Assembly: GCA_025938055.1 (NCBI GenBank)
Contig: JAICQC010000305.1
Coordinates: 1-5,663 of the forward strand
Reading direction: 5' to 3'
Length of the DNA: 5,663 bases
Source of the DNA: Anaerolineales bacterium
GTDB taxonomy: Bacteria > Chloroflexota > Anaerolineae > Anaerolineales > Villigracilaceae
Positions within the stretch are counted from its first letter, which is position 1, and each line of letters begins with the position of its first letter. Under the pieces are notes generated by a model that was given only the letters and a program-made list of their open reading frames with translations, did not search any database and was not told where the DNA came from. Of this stretch, positions 1 to 4,935 are shown piece after piece. Position numbers and translations under genes: made by a program.

Positions 1-921
1 CCTGATCATCCGCTCTATATTCAGCGTGACATGATCACAGGTAAAAAGTTTTCAGAGATCTGGCCCGAGGAAACTGTCAGAAGCATCATTGGCGATGCGA
101 ATGAGAATTCATTTGTTTCGGCAGGCAATCTGGCAGAATTTCGACTTCCCTATAGCAATCATGCCTATGAAGCCCGGCTTCATCCTATTAGCTCCAGCGA
201 AGCGCTGATCGTCATTCGCGATGTGACCGAGCAAGCCAGGCTCAACGAAATGAAATCAGACTTCATCAACCGCGCCTCTCATGAACTTCGCACGCCGCTG
301 ACGGCTGCCATGCTAATGACCGAACTGATCCAGGAAGGTGGGACGTCGGAAGAGTTGGACGAATACTGGCACACGCTGAAAAGCGAATTGAATCGTCAGA
401 AGATCCTGATCGACCGCCTTCTGATTGCCGGGCGACTCGAAAGCGGAATGATGAAACTGGAAATTAGTCCAATGGACATCATCCCGGTGCTGGAAGAATC
501 TGTCATGGCGGTCAAGCCAATTGCCAGCAAGGGCAAAGTGTCCTTGCGGCTGGAAGCTCAGAAACGCGCCATGCAGGTCATCGGCGATAAAAGCGGTTTA
601 CAACAGGTCTTTATCAATTTGATCAATAACGCTGTCAAGTTTTCACGCCAGGGCGGAACCGTGGATGTAACGGTTTCAGAGAACGAACACGATGTGCTGG
701 TAGAGATCGTGGATAGCGGCGTTGGAATTCCCGACCAGGCCATCCCCCATCTATTCGAACGCTTTTATCGTGCCAAAAATGTGACCATTGCTGAAATCCC
801 CGGCAGCGGCATCGGGCTCTACATCGTCAAATCCATTGTTGAGGAACTCGGCGGATCGATCCGCGTGGAAAGCGTTTTGAACCAGGGGACAACGTTTATC
901 GTGAGCCTGAAGCGCCCATAA
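1..921 (+). CDS. Sensor histidine kinase, C-terminal part (PAS end, HisKA, HATPase_c); 5' end outside window
   Basis: The reading frame is open from base 1, so the ATG at 31 is probably internal and the true start lies to the left. Residues are numbered from that ATG. Residues 1-70 look like the end of a PAS sensor domain, closing with the typical segment IVIRDVTEQ. The dimerisation and phosphotransfer domain follows, with H box SHELRTPL and the predicted phospho-accepting His84. The ATP-binding domain has an N box (INLINNAVKF, near 195-204), a G1 box (DSGVGIP, from 228), an F-box-like LFERFYR and a G2 box (GSGIGLYIV, from 258). All residues needed for autophosphorylation are present, so the kinase appears active. 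The protein would phosphorylate a response regulator, but none is in the window; it may lie upstream. The architecture is PhoR/WalK-like, but the missing N-terminus prevents any claim about stimulus or membrane anchoring. It stops 27 bp from the convergent GGDEF-EAL gene. Confidence 0.95.
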   Translation, partial: PDHPLYIQRDMITGKKFSEIWPEETVRSIIGDANENSFVSAGNLAEFRLPYSNHAYEARLHPISSSEALIVIRDVTEQARLNEMKSDFINRASHELRTPLTAAMLMTELIQEGGTSEELDEYWHTLKSELNRQKILIDRLLIAGRLESGMMKLEISPMDIIPVLEESVMAVKPIASKGKVSLRLEAQKRAMQVIGDKSGLQQVFINLINNAVKFSRQGGTVDVTVSENEHDVLVEIVDSGVGIPDQAIPHLFERFYRAKNVTIAEIPGSGIGLYIVKSIVEELGGSIRVESVLNQGTTFIVSLKRP

Positions 922-948
922 AGCTTGAATCTGCCCTCTCGAGGGTTG

Positions 949-3435
949 TTACCTCAATTCCCCGCGACTCTCGTGTTCTGCCAATAATCCTTCGGCTGCG
1001 TCCTTATTCAACGGCCTCGACAGCAGGAACCCCTGACCCAGATCGCAGGACAGGTTCCTTAGCTCATCCAGTTGTTCATCCGTTTCGATTCCCTCGGCGA
1101 TGGCTTCCATGCCCAGTTCGCGTGCCATGGATACGATTGCCCGAATCAATTCGACGCCTCGTCGGCTTTTTCCGATCTCGGAGATAAACGACTTATCGAT
1201 CTTGATGGCGCTGATGGGGAAATGCTGTAAATAACCGAGGGCGGAATATCCGCTCCCAAAATCGTCAATTTCCAGCTGCACGCCCAGGTTTCTCAGCTTT
1301 GTGAAAACTTCGTTGGCTGCTGCAAAGTTGCTGATCAGGACATTTTCAGTAATTTCCAGTTTGAGTGATTCGGCTTTTAAGCCGTGTGCATGCAGGGCGC
1401 TTTTCACATCTTCAATAAAACCTGGCTGCGCGAACTGCCTGTTGGAGACATTCACATTAACGCTCACACGTTCCAGTGAGGGATGTTTCTCATGCCATTC
1501 CTTTAGCTGTCGACAAGACTCATTGAGGACCCATTTCTCGATCGGCAGGATCAAGCCTGATTCCTCAGCGACGGGAAGAAACTCGCCGGGTGATAACAAG
1601 CCTCGCGTTGGGTGTTCCCAGCGAATGAGTGCCTCGAAGCTCACCAGCACATTCGAACTTACGGACATGATTGGCTGGTAATAAAGCCGGAATTCCTGGC
1701 TTTCCAGCGCGGCTCGGAGATCCTGCTCCATGGCAAGACGGGAAAACGCATGGGAACGCATGCTGGTATCAAAGATTTCAAAGCGCGCCTTCCCCTGCCC
1801 TTTTGCCTGATACATGGCAATATCTGCATCGCGCAGGACCTCCTCCGGATGCATATAGCCTGCCACGCTCATGACGATACCTATGCTGGCGGTGATATAG
1901 AGTTCGTGGCCATCCAGCCTGAAGGGCTGATTTAACGACTGCTGAAGTTTGTCGGCGATCAGCACGGCTGTACTCTGCTCGCCTGTAATTTCCAACAGGA
2001 TCGCAAATTCGTCGCCGCCCAAGCGCGCGACTGTGTCGCTGGAACGCAGACATTCCTTCATCCGCCTGCCCGCCGTGATGAGCAATTGATCTCCCGTCAG
2101 GTGTCCCAGGCTATCATTAATCACTTTGAACTGGTCAATATCCACAAACAGGATGGCAAAGGTATATTCTGTCCGGCGCCGTTGGTATTCGATCGCCTGC
2201 CCGAGACGGTCCAGAAACAGGGCTCGGTTTGGGAGTCCGGTCATGGCGTCGTGGAGTGAATCGTGTGTTAACTGCTGTTCCACTGCTTTGCGTTCTGTAA
2301 TCTCAACCTGCAGTTCCTGATTTGTCTTCTCCAGCTCAGTAGTTTGATCCTGCAATTTGCTCATCGTTTGCTTGAGTTGTGCGTTCAGTTTGTCGTTCTC
2401 ACGCAGCGTAATCATTTGTCTGAGAAGCACCAGACAAATGATCCCCCCAACAGCCACGGACAGGGGTAAAAATGCCATGGGCAGCGAAGTCAACCGGCTT
2501 TCGATCAACAGGATATACGCCGCAATGAGCCAGAGATACGATAAATAAGGCGTGATCGCCTTTACCTTTCCAATCGGATATTCCAACCGGCGCGGAAAAT
2601 GTCCTGTACTCTTCAATGATTGGATTGCGGTAACCTGTGAGATGGCTGCCAGACCGGTCAGCAGCATGGTCGCCCTCCAGGTCATATCGAGAATGCCGCC
2701 ACTTGTGTATGTACCCAGGAGGGATTGATACGTGTAGATCGTATCTCCGACAATGGTCACCACAATACTGGCAGCCAGCAAAAACGCCGGAGCTTCGTCC
2801 TCCTCCTGCTCATCAGACCGTTTGTAAACGATTCGGAGCAAAGCCCAGAGCAGCACGAGGTCTCCCACTGGGTATGCCAGTAAAATGATTTGTTCCAGCA
2901 ATGGATAGTCAACGTTGGATGCTACAATGGGTCCGATCAAAAAATTCCAGAATATCAGGATGGCTGCGACCATCACAATGCCCATATCCAGCACTTTATT
3001 GATCTGATCGCCTCGCGTGGCGCGTTTTTCAGGCAGGAGAAATACACCTGCAAGCAAAAGCGGATAGTAAGCTATGTAAAAGGCGTCTGCGATTGATGGG
3101 AACGGGGGTTCCTCCAGACCCAGTTCCAGGACTCCCCAACTGATATCTCCCAATGCAAACGCAAGCGCCGATAGTCCGATCAATCCCCAGGCGATTCCAA
3201 GCCGCCTCGAATAAGCGGCAGATTGTTTCGCGGCAATGAAGAGTGCCGCGCTCGCCAGAAGATCGATGGCTGGCGAGGATATGTCTGAGTAAATCAGTCG
3301 TTGTTGTGGATCGGTCAAAAGAAAATTGATGGCAAGATCTATCCCCAACAGAATGACCGCTACTACCCCAGCCCAGTAAAAAAGACTGGCGGGGTGACCT
3401 TGAGTATCCGCACGCATTTGGCTATCTCTTTGCAT
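949..3435 (-). CDS. Polytopic membrane diguanylate cyclase/phosphodiesterase (GGDEF-EAL)
   Basis: This 828-residue protein probably makes and/or degrades cyclic di-GMP at the membrane. About ten hydrophobic segments fill residues 19-340 (roughly 19-40, 56-70, 81-97, 117-134, 151-170, 179-201, 217-231, 252-270, 294-311, 319-339). I cannot assign this sensor region to a named family. A polar, heptad-like linker (341-390) leads to the GGDEF domain (about 392-550). It has DIDQFK at 432-437, the signature GGDEF at 473-477 and an intact product-inhibition site RSSD at 464-467, exactly five residues before the signature. The EAL domain (about 570-820) has EAL at 601-603, Asn662, Glu694, DDFG at 724-727, Lys745, AEGIET at 780-785 and GQG at 800-802. 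The usual metal-binding and catalytic residues are therefore present in both halves. Start choice: an in-frame stop lies at 3445-3447, so ATG 3435 is the longest form. ATG 3417 (residue 7) has a better-spaced purine-rich AAAGAGA upstream and is a real alternative. Net activity cannot be read from sequence. Confidence 0.95.
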   Translation of the reverse strand: MQRDSQMRADTQGHPASLFYWAGVVAVILLGIDLAINFLLTDPQQRLIYSDISSPAIDLLASAALFIAAKQSAAYSRRLGIAWGLIGLSALAFALGDISWGVLELGLEEPPFPSIADAFYIAYYPLLLAGVFLLPEKRATRGDQINKVLDMGIVMVAAILIFWNFLIGPIVASNVDYPLLEQIILLAYPVGDLVLLWALLRIVYKRSDEQEEDEAPAFLLAASIVVTIVGDTIYTYQSLLGTYTSGGILDMTWRATMLLTGLAAISQVTAIQSLKSTGHFPRRLEYPIGKVKAITPYLSYLWLIAAYILLIESRLTSLPMAFLPLSVAVGGIICLVLLRQMITLRENDKLNAQLKQTMSKLQDQTTELEKTNQELQVEITERKAVEQQLTHDSLHDAMTGLPNRALFLDRLGQAIEYQRRRTEYTFAILFVDIDQFKVINDSLGHLTGDQLLITAGRRMKECLRSSDTVARLGGDEFAILLEITGEQSTAVLIADKLQQSLNQPFRLDGHELYITASIGIVMSVAGYMHPEEVLRDADIAMYQAKGQGKARFEIFDTSMRSHAFSRLAMEQDLRAALESQEFRLYYQPIMSVSSNVLVSFEALIRWEHPTRGLLSPGEFLPVAEESGLILPIEKWVLNESCRQLKEWHEKHPSLERVSVNVNVSNRQFAQPGFIEDVKSALHAHGLKAESLKLEITENVLISNFAAANEVFTKLRNLGVQLEIDDFGSGYSALGYLQHFPISAIKIDKSFISEIGKSRRGVELIRAIVSMARELGMEAIAEGIETDEQLDELRNLSCDLGQGFLLSRPLNKDAAEGLLAEHESRGELR

Positions 3436-3458
3436 CCTATGATTTCATCAAGTTATGC

Positions 3459-3493
3459 ATTGCTTGGCATTGAGTGAACTCAACTGCCGCAAT
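3459..3493. repeat. Imperfect palindrome just upstream of the GGDEF-EAL start
   Basis: Three blocks match in inverted order: ATTGC/GCAAT (3459-3463 with 3489-3493), GGCA/TGCC (3466-3469 with 3485-3488) and TTGAGT/ACTCAA (3470-3475 with 3478-3483). They are interrupted by a 2-nt bulge (3464-3465) on one side and a single C (3484) on the other. This gives 15 paired positions in 35 bp, 23 bp upstream of the ATG at 3435. It could be an operator or an mRNA hairpin close to the ribosome binding region. No A-C versus G-U bias favours one strand here. Confidence 0.5.
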
Positions 3494-3545
3494 AGCTGCT
3501 TCTACATTGATTAACGATCTTAGATTGTACTCAAGCGCATTTTAA

Positions 3546-3593
3546 AGCGGTGATGCGTCCGAACTCCTGCAATGATAGTGCAAGAACACCGCT
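3546..3593 (-). other. Putative RNA hairpin, nested stems (upstream of GGDEF-EAL)
   Basis: The outer arms AGCGGTG (3546-3552) and CACCGCT (3587-3593) are perfect inverted repeats. Inside them, 3564-3571 pairs with 3579-3586 around a 7-nt loop. In minus-strand RNA this inner stem is 8 bp, including two G-U pairs (3583/3567 and 3586/3564). In plus-strand RNA the same two positions are A-C mismatches. This asymmetry suggests the structure belongs to a minus-strand transcript. A short UUUAAAA follows the outer stem, too weak for a confident terminator call. The 3' end of the next hairpin uses some of the same bases, so both cannot form fully at once. Confidence 0.4.
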
Positions 3594-3645
3594 CCCGTGA
3601 ACCGAATTTTCTACAGATTTATTCGGTTCATATACCGGGAACGAC
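3588..3645 (-). other. Long putative RNA hairpin between bioY and the GGDEF-EAL gene
   Basis: A perfect 10-bp inverted repeat, TGAACCGAAT (3598-3607) and ATTCGGTTCA (3621-3630), encloses a 13-nt A/T-rich loop. Below it, after a 5-nt bulge (3631-3635), 3636-3645 can pair with 3588-3597. Three of those lower pairs are G-U in minus-strand RNA but A-C in plus-strand RNA. The whole hairpin would be 20 bp on the minus strand. It lacks a U-tract on either strand, so it is not a simple terminator. It could be a leader element of the GGDEF-EAL mRNA, a 3' element of bioY read-through RNA, or an operator. I do not recognise a known riboswitch core in it. Confidence 0.5.
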
Positions 3646-3659
3646 TAAGAATCAGAACA

Positions 3660-3696
3660 AAATGGTCGGCTCGACCGGGAGGCGGGCCGACCATTT
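3660..3696 (-). terminator. Rho-independent terminator of bioY
   Basis: A perfect 11-bp inverted repeat (AAATGGTCGGC at 3660-3670, GCCGACCATTT at 3686-3696) with a 15-nt GC-rich loop lies 26 bp past the bioY stop. Read on the minus strand, the stem ends in TTTT and continues as a broken U-rich stretch (TTTTGTTCT). On the plus strand no T run follows, which fits termination of bioY rather than anything on the plus strand. The U-tract is short, so some read-through is plausible. Confidence 0.75.
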
Positions 3697-3722
3697 GTAA
3701 GGTTATAAGGAATAACGCTCAA

Positions 3723-4298
3723 CTATGTCCTGAACAACTTCCATGCCGCGGGTAATGTGAGCGATGCTGCGATAAGCTTAAGCAGGTCTCCGACCAGGAA
3801 GGGGTATAAGCCCGCCGTAAGCGCCGTGTCCAGGCTACCCAACACGTAAGCGAGCCAGGCGACCCCGCACAGATAGATGATCACCGTTCCCGCGAGAAAG
3901 GGGATAAGGGAGGTGCCCACATTTCTTTCCAAGCCTCGTTCTGCCAGCAGACCAATGACGTAAGCGGCCATAACAAAGCCGACCAGGTAACCGAGTGTCG
4001 CCCCGGAGAGATAAGCCAGCCCGGACTCTCCGCCTGCAAAAACGGGCAGCCCGAGAGCGCCCAGCACTATATACAGCGCCATGGATGCCGCGCTGCGCTT
4101 GGAGCCAAGTGTCGCACCCGCGAGCAGCACAGCGAACGTCTGTCCGGTCAATGGGACCGGCGTAAACGGCAGGGGAATCCTCACCTGTGCCAGCGCTGCC
4201 ACAAATAGCGCGCCAAGCCCGATCAGTATCACATCGCGCAGCCAGCCTGCCGCGCGCGGAAATGTACGCGTGTAAATTGTTGGAGCAAGGGTGATCAT
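3723..4298 (-). CDS. bioY: Biotin transporter BioY (ECF S component)
   Basis: This 191-residue membrane protein is the substrate-binding component of an energy-coupling factor transporter and takes up biotin. About six hydrophobic segments cover residues 22-185. Family hallmarks are visible: IPLPFTPVPLTGQTF (41-55) and LLAGATLG (58-65), then LGALGLPVFAGG (79-90), GYLVGF (103-108), and near the end YPFLVGDLLK (165-174). Length is normal for BioY. The frame can be extended upstream to a GTG at 4337, but ATG 4298 is the better start: GGAAGGA sits about nine bases before it, and the protein then begins close to the first conserved segment. No EcfA or EcfT genes are present, so BioY must use shared energising subunits encoded elsewhere or work alone, as reported for some solitary BioY proteins. 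No biotin synthesis gene is adjacent. It is divergent from the yjbQ-like gene and is followed by its own terminator. Confidence 0.95.
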   Translation of the reverse strand: MITLAPTIYTRTFPRAAGWLRDVILIGLGALFVAALAQVRIPLPFTPVPLTGQTFAVLLAGATLGSKRSAASMALYIVLGALGLPVFAGGESGLAYLSGATLGYLVGFVMAAYVIGLLAERGLERNVGTSLIPFLAGTVIIYLCGVAWLAYVLGSLDTALTAGLYPFLVGDLLKLIAASLTLPAAWKLFRT

Positions 4299-4303
4299 CT
4301 TGA

Positions 4304-4336
4304 TGTTTCCTTCCAAGGAGATTTGGTAATAAAACA
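4304..4336 (-). promoter_or_regulatory. Split inverted repeat enclosing the bioY ribosome binding site
   Basis: TGTTT (4304-4308) pairs with AAACA (4332-4336), and CCAA (4313-4316) pairs with TTGG (4323-4326), leaving small unequal internal loops and a 6-nt apical loop. The Shine-Dalgarno sequence GGAAGGA of bioY lies within this element. It could be a weak mRNA hairpin limiting ribosome access, or a protein operator near the start of bioY. It does not match well the BirA operator I know, so I do not assign it to biotin control. Confidence 0.35.
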
Positions 4337-4337
4337 C

Positions 4338-4366
4338 ATTATGCTTGAAATCGTCCCAGATGGGAA
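4338..4366 (-). promoter_or_regulatory. Candidate bioY promoter
   Basis: On the minus strand, TTCCCA (4361-4366) and CATAAT (4338-4343) are separated by 17 bp. They match four and five positions of the sigma-70 -35 and -10 consensus. The start codon at 4298 would lie roughly 30 bases past the predicted transcription start, leaving room for the ribosome binding site. A small palindrome, TCCCA-GA-TGGGA (4354-4365), overlaps the -35 region and could be an operator half-site pair. This assignment is from inspection only. Confidence 0.35.
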
Positions 4367-4416
4367 GTGATATTTATCCGCGTTGCCTGATGACAGTCAC
4401 CAGCTATGAATCCACA

Positions 4417-4434
4417 TGATACAATCCCGCGCGG
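4417..4434 (+). promoter_or_regulatory. Extended -10 promoter immediately before yjbQ; likely leaderless mRNA
   Basis: TGATACAAT (4417-4425) matches an extended -10 element (TG, one base, then TACAAT). It ends only nine bases before the ATG at 4435, so transcription would start within a few bases of the start codon. No Shine-Dalgarno sequence precedes that ATG (the bases are CCCGCGCGG). Both observations fit a leaderless transcript. The -35 position (TCACCA at 17-bp spacing) is poor, as expected for an extended -10 promoter. Confidence 0.5.
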
Positions 4435-4857
4435 ATGAATTGGCATAAAACCACCCTGGAAATCTCCACCCGCGGCAAGGGACTGCACGACATCACCGAG
4501 ACGGTGCGTGCTCAATTGCGGGACTGGAACGTGCAGGAAGGCATGTGCTTTCTCTTCCTTCCGCACACCAGCGCCTCGTTGGTCATGAGCGAAAACTGGG
4601 ACCCAACCGCCCGCGCCGACCTGGAAACCTTCATGGAGCGCATTGTCCCCGAGAGTGATAGTTGGTATACCCACGACCTGGAAGGTCCCGACGACGCCAC
4701 CTCCCACATCCGCGCCATGCTGACGGATACCAGCCTAACTATCCCGGTGGATGAGGGAATTCTATCCCTGGGAACATGGCAGGGAATTTACATCTTTGAG
4801 CACCGGACTCGCCCGCACCGCCGCAAGGTGTTCCTGCGTGTGTTGAGCATAATGTAA
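4435..4857 (+). CDS. YjbQ family protein (UPF0047, secondary thiamine-phosphate synthase-like)
   Basis: This small soluble protein of 140 residues is the usual length for the family. Conserved features are the segment FLPHTSASLVMSEN (41-54), the acidic DPTARADLE (56-64), YTHDLEGPDDATSHIRA (78-94) and the C-terminal LGTWQGIYIFEHR (112-124). The His and Asp/Glu residues in these stretches probably form the metal- or phosphate-binding pocket seen in family structures. Family members have been linked to weak thiamine-phosphate synthase activity, from which the common product name comes, but the physiological role is unsettled and no thiamine gene is adjacent here. The start at 4435 gives a typical N-terminus and sits directly behind a -10-like element with no ribosome binding site. 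The gene is divergent from bioY and convergent with the GTPase-like gene. A minus-strand ORF across it is a shadow. Confidence 0.92.
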   Translation: MNWHKTTLEISTRGKGLHDITETVRAQLRDWNVQEGMCFLFLPHTSASLVMSENWDPTARADLETFMERIVPESDSWYTHDLEGPDDATSHIRAMLTDTSLTIPVDEGILSLGTWQGIYIFEHRTRPHRRKVFLRVLSIM

Positions 4858-4862
4858 CAATC

Positions 4863-4896
4863 AAAAAGAGCCAGGTAAACTTCTACCCAACTCTTT
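4863..4896 (-). terminator. Terminator of the cpgS-like gene, between convergent genes
   Basis: AAAGAG (4865-4870) pairs with CTCTTT (4891-4896), and GGTA (4874-4877) with TACC (4884-4887), around a 6-nt loop. On the minus strand the three positions between these blocks form G-U pairs, making a continuous 13-bp stem followed by five U residues. On the plus strand the same positions are A-C mismatches and no clean U run follows. It therefore terminates mainly the minus-strand gene ending at 4936. It lies only a few bases past the yjbQ stop and may also slow transcription from that side. Confidence 0.65.
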
Positions 4897-4935
4897 CTGT
4901 TCCAAACGATATGGCTGATCGCTAACAGCTAAGAG

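Noticed and set aside
934..945. Small inverted repeat (CCCT-CTCG-AGGG) between the convergent kinase and GGDEF-EAL genes as a terminator
   Set aside because: The stem is only four pairs with a four-base loop and has no T-tract on either strand.
1301..1935. Overlapping plus-strand ORFs inside the GGDEF-EAL gene
   Set aside because: They are antisense to conserved EAL and GGDEF coding sequence and have no recognisable motifs or ribosome binding sites.
3524..3529. Minus-strand TACAAT as the -10 of the GGDEF-EAL promoter
   Set aside because: No acceptable -35 or extended -10 TG is found at the right distance, so it is mentioned only as a possibility.
3546..3645. Known c-di-GMP riboswitch upstream of the GGDEF-EAL gene
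   Set aside because: The conserved c-di-GMP-I core sequences are not present by eye. The stems are reported instead as an unassigned structure.
4304..4336. BirA-type biotin operator in front of bioY
   Set aside because: The arm sequence and spacing do not fit the BirA operator pattern; only a generic split inverted repeat is supported.
4299..4337. N-terminal extension of BioY to the GTG at 4337
   Set aside because: It adds 13 residues not typical of BioY and would translate through the good Shine-Dalgarno sequence that serves the ATG at 4298.
4339..4707. Minus-strand ORF of 122 codons across the yjbQ region
   Set aside because: It lies antisense to a well-recognised YjbQ-family gene, shows no family resemblance, and spans the shared promoter region.
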